Shown here piece by piece: positions 27,001-32,999 of a stretch of DNA of 32,999 bases. Position 1 is the stretch's first letter; every line of letters starts with the position of its first letter. Made by a program: the position numbers and the translations under genes. The stretch lies in assembly GCA_035384565.1 (NCBI GenBank), contig DAOOIT010000063.1, positions 1-32,999 on the forward strand, written 5' to 3'. Below the pieces are notes generated by a model that saw nothing but the letters and a program-made list of their open reading frames with translations, had not been told where the DNA came from and ran no database searches. Source of the stretch: Planctomycetota bacterium. Its GTDB lineage: Bacteria > Planctomycetota > PUPC01 > DSUN01.

Positions 27001-28532
27001 TCAACACGAGCCAGGCCGTTGTGAAGGAAGAAGCTAACCTCCCGCAGGTTTGGAACCTGCGGGAGGTTGTTCTGGTGAGCAAGGGCAAGGATAATGTGCT
27101 CGATATGGCGCCTGATGTGGAGGTGCTCGCGAAGCACAAGGACGGCACGCCGCTTATTCTCACACGCGAGGTCGGTAAAGGCCGTGTCGTGTATCTCAAC
27201 TTTATCTACGACTGGGACAACTGGTGGAACAGCTTCCACGAGCCGGCCCGCGAGGCGTATCGCAGGCTCATTGACGCCATCATCCGCTCCGACGGCCGCG
27301 TGAAGGCCGAGTACTTCATCGCCTTCGAGTCCGCCGAGCCGTGCGACGACAACAAGGGCTGGTGGCAGACGCCCCTCAAGTCCAAGCCGAACCATGGCGA
27401 AGCTGTCCCCTGGTGGTCCAGCCAGCTCTACAGCGACCCCAGCGGCCGCATCAAGTACCTCGCCATCTTCTCCGATCACCGCAGCCCCGCGATCTCGGCC
27501 ACGGTCCGCTGGGCCGACCCGAACGTGCGCGTCTTCGATCTCTTGAGCGTTCCTCACGTGAAAGCGCGCGCGGCAAACTCGCCAAAGCCCGACGCCCAAG
27601 GCGCGTGGCAGACCGGCCTCCGGCCGGGGGGCGCCGCTCTCTTTGCGATCGTGCGCCAGGCACCCGCAGAGGTCCGCCTGAGGGCCATGTCCTCTGTCGT
27701 GGCCGGCCAGCCGGTCAGGGTTGCCGTGACCATCAAGGGAGTGGAACGCGATGCCTGCTATGGCCTTGGGCTTGACGTGGTCGATCCGTCCGGGAACTAC
27801 AGCCGCAAGATGTCGTTGGCGAGTGTGCAGGCCCCTGGGGGCAAGACCGAGTTCCTCATCCCAACCGCCCTGAACGACCCGCCTGGCGAGTACCGCATCC
27901 TCGCCACCGAAGCGATCACGTGCGAGCGCGGCCAGGCGCGCTTCCGGTTGCGGGAGCCGTCTCAAGCGCCGAGCCAGGCGGACCTCACGCCATTCCCCTC
28001 GCGCCCCAGCGAAGCCTGGCCCGCCATTTCGATGACTACTGCTGAGTTCCTGGGCGAGCTGCGGAAGCTCCGGGCCGTCTACGAGGGCGGCCACGCTGGC
28101 CTCGAGGCCAAGTACATGCTCAGCTACTACCTGAACGTCCCATTCCGCCCCGACAACCGCCACGCCATCATGCGGCGGCTCCAGCGCACAGACTGGGCGC
28201 CGCACGTCGAGGCCCTCGCCGAGGCAACTCGCGCGGGAGAGCGCTTCCTCGTCCTGCCCGAGGACCTGAATCATGACCCCGGCTCGGGTTTGTGGATTGA
28301 CCCGTTCTCCGGGCTACGCCTCAACCTACTGTTCCGCGAGTTGCTGAAGCAACCCGGCGCAAGGACTCGCCTGCTCGAGGGGCTGCCCGTCCCGCTTTCC
28401 GCCATCGAGATCGGGAACGGGGCGCTGATGTACCCAACGCAACTTGAGTCCCCAGACCGCTCCGCCTATCATTCCTCCGACTTTGCGGTGTGGCACGAGC
28501 GGCTGAAGAAGGCGCTGAAGGAGATTCGGTAG
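24090..28532 (+). CDS. Very large secreted multidomain protein with GH42-like (beta-galactosidase) core
   Basis: The protein has 1480 residues from ATG 24090, with GGAG five bases upstream; a frame open to 23955 overlaps the previous gene. After the signal peptide (1-23) comes a class-I-amidotransferase or ThuA-like domain (about 30-290, LGKPKVLYLAGSPNNEMF). Two Ig/MG-like domains follow (about 290-500). A TIM barrel (about 510-860) resembles GH42 (FGVTIDHDNWEAVR, SLGEESGFKDGWG, MRYYWPEDK, VLNQEWGTSF). A beta-galactosidase-trimerisation-like Rossmann domain (about 890-1060) has GIKVLVASHAQVLSTEEGKA. Further beta domains and a 130-residue helical C-terminus complete it. A 33-base perfect palindrome lies inside the coding sequence (residues 983-993). 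Catalytic residues are not certain. Confidence 0.72.
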   Translation: MNKIALLAICGVLVVGRGGAGGADGLQWHCHSLGKPKVLYLAGSPNNEMFAEQLRHVVPADVAFAPLLYGDQEMHHLCDKPLEESKEDQAYVLKEGAAYFDGLVARMREFQVVIAQFPVRSNDKAESERLVATQKALADYARSGGKLVVINPGWEAVYEGTPLEDVLPIRSGKGKSWVYSCGPATDHPLSRGIPLEVTGAHFYGPIYEPADATCLPLTDNGKLTRFWHRRLPSGGEVVHLFQVGGERHQWRGENAALYDPERPDDGTAWNAFYRRLVYGLAFGDKAFPALVSVSAKPSRAGNTLAASVTLENHSDAPREIVISFDARHRRSPDGIRMEKKVAVAKGQSVALQFAPEVNLPCTDAWLLVTARALDADGRTVVSESMAWAPYIHRVPLTVKTDKASYAPGETITATITWAPDAEEGDYLPVAYVVDSSGRALTRAAFEVTGERTATAKLTMPDRGPEFVGSYWVTAVFSKGDQIAGLARAQVQLDQPWTMRERFEWSVWTWGGGGRFIDLIRDAGFNALGCMGNPYTADRYGMRQYVEGTGINTFGVTIDHDNWEAVRAAMHKTIERHNQGAPDARSKSLVSLGEESGFKDGWGMRYYWPEDKAPAVPQKVFGEHLRERYAGRLDVLNQEWGTSFASFDDIPLEKAKVKSPGQVFVTSQAWEAMQKKGETKPVIPVNLARLDPKQRYIGHSAPYWETYNFFDWYYQKYCDLATEVYRSRRNPVPLTIMSAPGGFYPKVDVYNFAGLGPFYPKEAALVGNAIARRDYGDIPGFSAAMWAYFDLRSLWNCTVMSSILAGNTHIDYWVDVPLTFNADLTHTRASFWTKELREQLRPIEPILLHKRFAYTDGLGMLVGQQPLPKGILGQHFGSAIDCNAPIYSALEETGYMPKVVHAKDLKGIKVLVASHAQVLSTEEGKAIADFVKGGGLLISTPWLASCSPHGNAFTVYPAEETGLAELLGFRLLNTSQAVVKEEANLPQVWNLREVVLVSKGKDNVLDMAPDVEVLAKHKDGTPLILTREVGKGRVVYLNFIYDWDNWWNSFHEPAREAYRRLIDAIIRSDGRVKAEYFIAFESAEPCDDNKGWWQTPLKSKPNHGEAVPWWSSQLYSDPSGRIKYLAIFSDHRSPAISATVRWADPNVRVFDLLSVPHVKARAANSPKPDAQGAWQTGLRPGGAALFAIVRQAPAEVRLRAMSSVVAGQPVRVAVTIKGVERDACYGLGLDVVDPSGNYSRKMSLASVQAPGGKTEFLIPTALNDPPGEYRILATEAITCERGQARFRLREPSQAPSQADLTPFPSRPSEAWPAISMTTAEFLGELRKLRAVYEGGHAGLEAKYMLSYYLNVPFRPDNRHAIMRRLQRTDWAPHVEALAEATRAGERFLVLPEDLNHDPGSGLWIDPFSGLRLNLLFRELLKQPGARTRLLEGLPVPLSAIEIGNGALMYPTQLESPDRSAYHSSDFAVWHERLKKALKEIR
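27036..27068. repeat. Perfect palindromic (REP-like) element inside a coding sequence
   Basis: A 15-base arm (27036-27050) is perfectly complementary to 27054-27068, with loop TGG. It is translated in frame as ANLPQVWNLRE within the 1480-residue protein. The form, a short GC-rich perfect hairpin, is that of an intergenic palindromic repeat that has entered a gene, at a site between the Rossmann-like domain and the next. Confidence 0.8.
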
Positions 28533-28752
28533 GGTGTGCATACTTGCACACCGTTTCCGCGTGCGAGTTTGCACGCCCTACCTGCGTTTGCATTTCCCCG
28601 CCGACGGCGTATATTGCTCCCCCAAGAGCGGGTGTTGGTGTTCGGCCCCCCAACACCCAACACCTGACACCCAACACCGCTTAGGTTGCAGGCAAGACCG
28701 CCTGAAGGCGGAACTACGAACGAAGCCCGCGTGCAGGTATGCACGCCCTACC
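28529..28752. repeat. Intergenic repeat cluster before the oxidoreductase gene
   Basis: A 22-base unit GTGCrrGTwTGCACGCCCTACC-type occurs at 28561-28582 and at 28731-28752 in direct orientation, and in a diverged inverted copy at 28529-28552 that overlaps the stop of the upstream gene. Each has GTGC/GCAC arms. Between them are a CCGCC/GGCGG hairpin (28698-28711) and a tandem ACACCCAACAC-like run (about 28645-28677). No coding capacity is evident in the 237-base gap. Confidence 0.7.
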
Positions 28753-28769
28753 AGGAAAGGAATGGCGCC

Positions 28770-29822
28770 ATGGCAAAGGTGAGGATCGGTTTCTGCGGTG
28801 TGGGGGCGATGGGCCAGTGCGCCCACCTGAAGAACTACTACACACTGCCCGACTGCGAGGTGGTGGCGCTCGCGGAACTCCGCGAGAAACAGGGCAAGGC
28901 TGTCGCCCGACACTATCGCGTGCCGAAGGTCTACAAAGAGGCCGCCGAGATGCTGGCGAACGAGCAGCTCGACGCCATCGTGGCCTCGCAGCCGTTCACC
29001 CGCCACGGCACGCTCATCCCCGAGCTGCTGAAGGCGGGGAAGCCCGTCTTCACCGAGAAGCCGCTTGCGGGCAGCATCGAGGCGGGCCAACGCATCCTCG
29101 ACGCCCTCGCCGCCAGCAGCACCTGGATGATGATCGGCTACCACAAACGCTCCGACCCCGCCACGATGTACGCCAAGGCCCAGATTGACGCGCTGAAGGC
29201 CTCGGGCGAGCTGGGCAGGATGCGCCTCGTTCGCATCCTCATGCCTGCCGGCGACTGGGTGGCTAACGGCTTCACCGAGCTCATCCGCTCCGACGACCCG
29301 AACCCGCCGCTTCAGTGGGACCCGCCGGCATCGGACATGGACAAGACGGCCTACGACGCCTACATCAGTTTTGTGAACTACTACATTCATCAGGTCAACC
29401 TGATGCGCCACCTCCTGGGCGAGCCGTACAAGGTCACCTACGCCGATCCGTCGGGCGTCATACTTGCGGGCGTGAGCACCAGTGGCGTGGCCTGTGTGCT
29501 GGAGATGACCCCCTACCGCACGACAGTAGATTGGCAGGAATCGGCCCTGGTGGCCTTCGAGAAGGGCTACGTGAAGCTCGAGCTGCCTGCTCCGCTCGCC
29601 TCGAATCGTCCCGGCCGCGTGGAGATCCTCTGCGACCCAGGCGACGGCAAGACCCCCGAGGTCTCATCGCCCCACCTGCCGTGGGTCCACGCCATGCGCC
29701 AGCAGGCCATCAACTTCGTGGCCGCCGTGCGCGGCGAGCGTCCGCCCCTGTGCACCGCCCAGGAGGCGATGGAGGACCTCAAGGTGGCTCGGGACTATCT
29801 GCGGCTGTGGAAGGGGGTCTGA
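28770..29822 (+). CDS. Gfo/Idh/MocA family oxidoreductase
   Basis: The 350-residue protein has an N-terminal Rossmann fold with FCGVGAMGQCAHL (glycine-rich NAD(P) site, residues 8-20) and the conserved EKPLA (Glu96-Lys97-Pro98), the catalytic-lysine motif of this family. The C-terminal alpha/beta domain (about 130-350) follows. Members oxidise or reduce sugars, inositols and sugar acids. No signal peptide is visible. The ATG at 28770 has AGGAAAGG nine bases upstream; an ATG at 28762 is out of frame. It follows the two large hydrolases on the same strand, but with a repeat-rich gap of 237 bases. A role in processing the sugars they release is a reasonable inference. Confidence 0.9.
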   Translation: MAKVRIGFCGVGAMGQCAHLKNYYTLPDCEVVALAELREKQGKAVARHYRVPKVYKEAAEMLANEQLDAIVASQPFTRHGTLIPELLKAGKPVFTEKPLAGSIEAGQRILDALAASSTWMMIGYHKRSDPATMYAKAQIDALKASGELGRMRLVRILMPAGDWVANGFTELIRSDDPNPPLQWDPPASDMDKTAYDAYISFVNYYIHQVNLMRHLLGEPYKVTYADPSGVILAGVSTSGVACVLEMTPYRTTVDWQESALVAFEKGYVKLELPAPLASNRPGRVEILCDPGDGKTPEVSSPHLPWVHAMRQQAINFVAAVRGERPPLCTAQEAMEDLKVARDYLRLWKGV

Positions 29823-29933
29823 GGGGCTGGGGATCGGGAATGCGGATTGTCGAGGCGCGCGGAGTGGCCAGCCGTGACTGGGAGACTGGGCGCCGAGACC
29901 CGGAACCCGGACTCGGTAATGGCCTACATGACC

Positions 29934-29967
29934 GGGGGCGGGCACCATTGGACCGGCGTCCGCCCCC
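29934..29967. other. GC-rich hairpin next to the small RNA
   Basis: GGGGGCGG (29934-29941) pairs with CCGCCCCC (29960-29967). It directly follows the 3' end of the predicted small RNA on the minus strand, but neither strand has a T-tract. It could stop or process that RNA, or serve as a terminator for the oxidoreductase gene on the plus strand. The remaining sequence at 29823-29933 shows nothing I can identify. Confidence 0.5.
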
Positions 29968-30145
29968 GCAGGGCAAGGCCTTACACCGTATCACACGCTG
30001 ACGAGCCACAGCGAGCTACGCGACGCATCAGACCTAACCACTCGGGTCATTCTACGCGTCTTCGCCTGGCGTCTTCTCGCTCCTACAGCTTGCGCCAGCC
30101 CAGACTATCCCGCCTGGCGGATACCAGGCACCCGTCTTGCCCTGC
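29968..30145 (-). ncRNA. Candidate structured small RNA, about 178 nt
   Basis: The ends pair perfectly over ten bases (GCAGGGCAAG at 30145-30136 with CTTGCCCTGC at 29977-29968 on the minus strand). Inside, nested pairings build a rod: GCUGGCG/CGUCAGC, GCGAG/CUCGC, GACGC/GCGUC and an apical GACC/GGUC. A side hairpin GCCUGG/CCAGGC (30129-30112) sits in the large internal loop. A promoter on the same strand predicts transcription starting at about 30145, exactly at the first base of the closing stem. There is no good reading frame. Size, closing stem, internal bubble and rod recall 6S RNA, which traps RNA polymerase, but no conserved 6S sequence was recognised. RNase P, tmRNA and SRP RNA signatures are absent. 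Fold was made by eye. Confidence 0.55.
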
Positions 30146-30151
30146 ACCTTA

Positions 30152-30179
30152 AGTGTACCTCATGTTGCGGCAAAGTCAA
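30152..30179 (-). promoter_or_regulatory. Promoter of the candidate small RNA
   Basis: On the minus strand TTGACT (30179-30174) and TACACT (30157-30152) are separated by 16 bases. It points away from the end of the gene at 30209 into the non-coding region, so it does not serve a protein gene. Confidence 0.6.
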
Positions 30180-30208
30180 GGAAAACGGCCTCAAATCTGC
30201 GCCGCACC

Positions 30209-31150
30209 TCAGAACTCGGCAGCGCCGCCTTGCAGGTGCGCGATCGCCGCGTCGGGAAGCAGGTGGCGCCACGGCAGGCGGTCCACGGCGTCGGCGCCGG
30301 CGATGGTTCCCGCGTCCTCGAACGTCGGCGCACCCCCTGCCCGTGTGCCCGTGTGCCGGAACGCCACCCCCTTCGCATCGCGGGTCAGCGTGATGGTCTG
30401 CGTGTAGTGGCCGAATGGGCGCTCGAAAAGCACCACGTCGCCGCGCGCGTCCGCAAACGCCTTCTGCTCGGCTGGGACGAGGGTCTCGGCCAGCAGAGCC
30501 TGGCAGACGTCCTGGAGGGCATGGCCCGCCTCCGGGTATAAGGCGATGTTGATCACCACGGCATCGCCGTCAATCGTGACCTGGGCGTGCGCCTTCTCGG
30601 CGGCCCGAACCTGGGGCAGGAGTGCGTCGTAGGCCTTCGTCAAACGTGCCTGGGCCTCCGCGCCCAGGCCGATGGCGGCGCAGAGGCCGGCGATTCCTTT
30701 CTCTCGATAAGCTTTCCGGGCGGCCTCGAAGAGCGGGGGAGGGTTGTTGCGCTCTTCCTCCGACAACTCAGCGAAGTGCGGCGGTGCGCCCGCGACTGGG
30801 GCCGCGGGCGCAGGAGCAGGGGCAGGCGCCGGGGGCGCAGCCGCCGCGGTGGGGACGGTGCCCATGGCGTCCAGCCGCGCGCGAAGCGATGCCACCTCAT
30901 TCCACAGGGCCTCCACCCCCTTCGTCGCCTTCGTGGCCTCGGCAGCGAGCACAGCCTGGTCATGCTTGGCCTGCTGGAGCAGGACGCGCAAGTGTTCCGT
31001 GGCGTTCTCCAGGCTCGCCACGCGCGTCGCGGCGTCGGCCGCCTGCCGCCCGGCATGCCCTGCAAGCAGGTGCGCGGCGAGCATGGCGGCCATGAGGGCG
31101 GCCAGGAGGACCATGGCGACCATCGCCGCAGAGGTGCGAACACTGCTCAT
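30209..31150 (-). CDS. Membrane-anchored coiled-coil protein of unknown function
   Basis: The 313-residue protein has one N-terminal membrane helix (about 8-30), then a heptad-like helical region (about 36-97), a Pro/Ala linker (100-125) and a globular C-terminal domain (126-313). The C-terminal domain has HFAELSEEERNNPPPLFEAA, a helical segment, and beta strands such as AQVTIDGDAVVINIALYP and GHYTQTITLTRDAKGVAFRH. I do not recognise a family. The ATG at 31150 has AGGAGG seven bases upstream; the longer frame to 31246 lacks one. The plan (anchor, stalk, linker, head) suggests a periplasmic domain held near the membrane. The 222-base gap upstream of it shows nothing clear. Confidence 0.75.
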   Translation of the reverse strand: MSSVRTSAAMVAMVLLAALMAAMLAAHLLAGHAGRQAADAATRVASLENATEHLRVLLQQAKHDQAVLAAEATKATKGVEALWNEVASLRARLDAMGTVPTAAAAPPAPAPAPAPAAPVAGAPPHFAELSEEERNNPPPLFEAARKAYREKGIAGLCAAIGLGAEAQARLTKAYDALLPQVRAAEKAHAQVTIDGDAVVINIALYPEAGHALQDVCQALLAETLVPAEQKAFADARGDVVLFERPFGHYTQTITLTRDAKGVAFRHTGTRAGGAPTFEDAGTIAGADAVDRLPWRHLLPDAAIAHLQGGAAEF

Positions 31151-31372
31151 CGGTCTGCCTCCTGTCATGATGCACAGTGGGAAATGGTCGCTCAGCCCCG
31201 AAAGAGCGGACGCGCCAGCAGCAGCGGGAGGCCCGCGCAAGCGCACAGCATGATACCTGCCGAGCGTGCCTTGCTTGTCAGCGCGCCGTAATCCTGTGTA
31301 AGGAGTTGTAATCGCGCGACGGCTCTCGCCCGGAGGCGGGGCACGGTGCGAGGCACGCCGGTCGGGGGGCGC

Positions 31373-32464
31373 TCATGCGTCGAACCGCAACTCGGGCGTC
31401 GGCAACGCGGGCGGGCGCTCGCACGGGCTCTGGATCGCCACGTGCTGGCCCGACTTTGAGGCGTCCTCGAAGGCCAGCATCACGTCGAGTACGTGGTAGC
31501 ACAGCTCGCCGCTAGCCCTGGGCTTGCGGCCGAGGGCGATGGCCTGCGCCATATCCGCTACGCCCATCGAGCGACCCACCTGGTCGCTGTGGGTCAGCCG
31601 CACCTCGGTCCAGTCGGCGTCGCCGCGTCGCCGTATCCGCACGGGGCCGCCGAAGCCGTTGGGGTCGGGCACGAGGAGCGTGCCCTCCGCGCCATAGATT
31701 TCGATGATGGGCAGGCGGTGGGCCACCACGTCGAAGCTCATCACCACGGTGCCGATGGCGCCGCTGGCGAAGTCGAGCGTCCCCGCGATGTGCGTGGGCG
31801 TCTTCACCTGGATGCGCGTGCCGTTCTTCGGCTCGCTGGTGATGAGGCGCTCGGGGAAGCTGATGCGGGCCGAGCCGCTCACGCGCTTCACCGGCCCGAG
31901 CAGGTTGACCAGCGCCGTGAGGTAGTAAGGCCCCATGTCCAGCATCGGCCCGCCGCCGAGGTCGTAGTAGAACTCGGGGTCGGGGTGCCAGCTCTCGTGG
32001 CCTCGGCAGGCCATGAAGGCCGTGGCGCCCACCGGCTCGCCGATGGCGCCGTCGTCAATCAGCTTGCGGCACGTCTGGATGCCGCCGCCGAGGAACGTGT
32101 CAGGCGCGCCGCCGACGAGCCGCCCCGCCTTCTTCGCGGCGGCCAGCACCTTGCGGCCCTCCTCGCGGGTCACGGCGAACGGCTTCTCGCAATAGGCGTG
32201 CTTGCCGGCCTTCAGCGCGGCCAGGTTCACCGCCGCGTGGGCGCGGGGGACCGTGAGGTTCACGACGATCTCGATCTCAGGGTCCGCGAGCAAGTCCGCC
32301 ACCGAGCAGGCCCGCAGCCCATGCTCGGCGGCCTTGGCCTGGGCGCGTTCGGGCACCTGGTCGGCCAGGGCCGCAACGTCGAACACGCCGAGCTGCCTCG
32401 CCCAGTGCAGGTAGTTCCCGCTAATGTTCCCGCAGCCGATGATGCCGACTTTCACCTTCTTCAC
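31373..32464 (-). CDS. Gfo/Idh/MocA family oxidoreductase
   Basis: The 363-residue protein has the Rossmann motif VGIIGCGNISGNYL at the N-terminus and the catalytic EKPFA (Glu93-Lys94-Pro95). The substrate-domain pattern DLGGGPMLDMGPYYL follows at about 180-195. It is closer to the dehydrogenase subfamily with the GGG-hydrophobic-D-G signature than is the protein encoded at 28770. I chose GTG 32464, which has AAGGGA seven bases upstream; ATG 32482 is in frame but has no ribosome binding site. A good promoter lies 60 bases upstream. Substrate is unknown, probably a sugar or sugar acid. It is not in an evident operon, lying 222 bases before the coiled-coil protein gene. Confidence 0.9.
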   Translation of the reverse strand: MKKVKVGIIGCGNISGNYLHWARQLGVFDVAALADQVPERAQAKAAEHGLRACSVADLLADPEIEIVVNLTVPRAHAAVNLAALKAGKHAYCEKPFAVTREEGRKVLAAAKKAGRLVGGAPDTFLGGGIQTCRKLIDDGAIGEPVGATAFMACRGHESWHPDPEFYYDLGGGPMLDMGPYYLTALVNLLGPVKRVSGSARISFPERLITSEPKNGTRIQVKTPTHIAGTLDFASGAIGTVVMSFDVVAHRLPIIEIYGAEGTLLVPDPNGFGGPVRIRRRGDADWTEVRLTHSDQVGRSMGVADMAQAIALGRKPRASGELCYHVLDVMLAFEDASKSGQHVAIQSPCERPPALPTPELRFDA

Positions 32465-32521
32465 GCCGCGTCCCTTTCCCATCGTGTGGTTGGCGGGCGC
32501 ACCCGCGCCCAGCCGCCCCCT

Positions 32522-32549
32522 ATGCTACATGCTTTCGCGGACCTGTCAA
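32522..32549 (-). promoter_or_regulatory. Promoter of the minus-strand oxidoreductase gene
   Basis: On the minus strand TTGACA (32549-32544) and TAGCAT (32527-32522) are separated by 16 bases. Confidence 0.65.
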
Positions 32550-32664
32550 CTGCGGATGCGGCGCGCCCGCGCCTCTCGTCCCGGCCGATCTGCCCAGGGG
32601 CTTCGGCGCTCCGCTCGAAGGAATCGAATGCCGTTTTGCGCTACCGGCCTCTGGCCACATGGGG

Positions 32665-32670
32665 TATAAT
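32665..32670 (+). promoter_or_regulatory. Possible -10 box of the HicB-like gene
   Basis: A perfect TATAAT lies 63 bases before the ATG at 32733. No acceptable -35 box is found at 16-18 bases spacing, so it is uncertain. Confidence 0.35.
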
Positions 32671-32732
32671 GGCGGTCGCGGGGGCCGCGCGTGCGGCCGA
32701 CCCGGATCCTCTCACACAGGAGCACTGTCCCG

Positions 32733-32999
32733 ATGGCACGTGAACCCAGGCGCGCCCCACGCTCGTGGCGCGAGACGGCTTGTGTGGACGAGGTGGCGAT
32801 CCGCCTGCGCATCGAGGCCCTTGCCGAAGGGGGCTACGTGGCGACGAGCCCGGACGTTCCCGGCCTGGTCGCCGAGGGCCGCAGCATCACCGAGGCGGCC
32901 GAGATCGCCCAGGGGCTCACCCGCAAGATCGTCGAATCCTGCCTCGACCACGGAGACCCTCTCCCGCCGGCCTTCTGCCGGACCCGCCGCGCGCTCTCC
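32733..32999 (+). CDS. HicB-like antitoxin, 3' end cut by the window
   Basis: The frame is open from ATG 32733 to the window end (89 codons, no stop). ACAGGAG (32716-32722) provides the ribosome binding site. The segment IEALAEGGYVATSPDVPGLV, followed by EGRSITEAAEIAQG, is the characteristic partial-RNase-H fold of HicB family antitoxins, which bind HicA mRNA-interferase toxins. The family often continues with a C-terminal DNA-binding domain, which would be outside the window. An N-terminal extension (about residues 1-20, Arg-rich) is longer than usual. No hicA is found upstream, so it may follow downstream, or the protein may be one of the many solitary HicB homologues. Confidence 0.8.
   Translation, partial: MAREPRRAPRSWRETACVDEVAIRLRIEALAEGGYVATSPDVPGLVAEGRSITEAAEIAQGLTRKIVESCLDHGDPLPPAFCRTRRALS

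Noticed and set aside
29968..30145. RNase P, tmRNA, SRP RNA or cobalamin riboswitch
   Set aside because: A short stretch (GGTGCCTGG...CCAGGC) is reminiscent of an RNase P helix, but the universal RNase P core sequences, the tmRNA tRNA-like end, the SRP tetraloop motif and the B12 box are all absent.

Overview
The window is high-GC bacterial chromosome. Its gene content suggests the Planctomycetes/Lentisphaerae (PVC) neighbourhood or a similar heterotroph that degrades complex carbohydrates: large secreted glycoside hydrolases, a heparinase-type lyase, an enolase-superfamily enzyme, a UroD-like protein, two Gfo/Idh/MocA oxidoreductases and a secreted PQQ-propeller protein. This placement is inference from gene families, since no rRNA marker is present. 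Many genes carry near-consensus sigma70 promoters and AGGAGG-type ribosome binding sites, which helped fix starts and revealed genes a plain ORF scan misses.

Layout. 1-699: two diverged copies of a structured repeat, then a promoter. 700-6428: phosphomannose-isomerase-like cupin; rsmD (minus); a translationally coupled sigma factor / anti-sigma / membrane protein operon; tilS; a HIT hydrolase. 6444-8914: a histidine kinase converging on a zinc-ribbon SpoIIE-type phosphatase. 9069-10963: a selenocysteine cassette. 11013-17442 (minus): antitoxin, PIN toxin, small unknown protein, esterase, UroD-like protein, heparinase-like lyase and enolase-superfamily enzyme, closely spaced. 17502-20746 (minus): PQQ-repeat protein and acs. 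20896-29822 (plus): two very large secreted glycoside hydrolases and an oxidoreductase. 29934-30179: a candidate structured small RNA gene with its own promoter. 30209-32464 (minus): a membrane-anchored coiled-coil protein and a second oxidoreductase. 32733-end: a HicB-like antitoxin cut by the window edge.

The most interesting part is the selenocysteine cassette. A tRNA-Sec (UCA anticodon, long variable arm, encoded CCA) has a strong promoter and is followed by selD. That selD is itself a selenoprotein: an in-frame UGA at codon 18 replaces the catalytic Cys and is followed by a bacterial-SECIS-like hairpin. Converging on selD across a bidirectional terminator is a small gene that ordinary ORF calling truncates. 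Read through one UGA, it encodes a signal peptide ending in Leu-Gly-Ala-Sec and then a Gly/Ser tether, which is a lipoprotein signal in which the lipid-accepting Cys is replaced by selenocysteine. It has a perfect TTGACA/TATAAT promoter, an AGGAGG ribosome binding site and its own hairpin at the correct distance behind the UGA. Because UGA is also the normal stop of many genes here, including both selenoprotein genes, general reassignment of UGA is excluded. This predicted selenolipoprotein is the best candidate for an undescribed system in the window.
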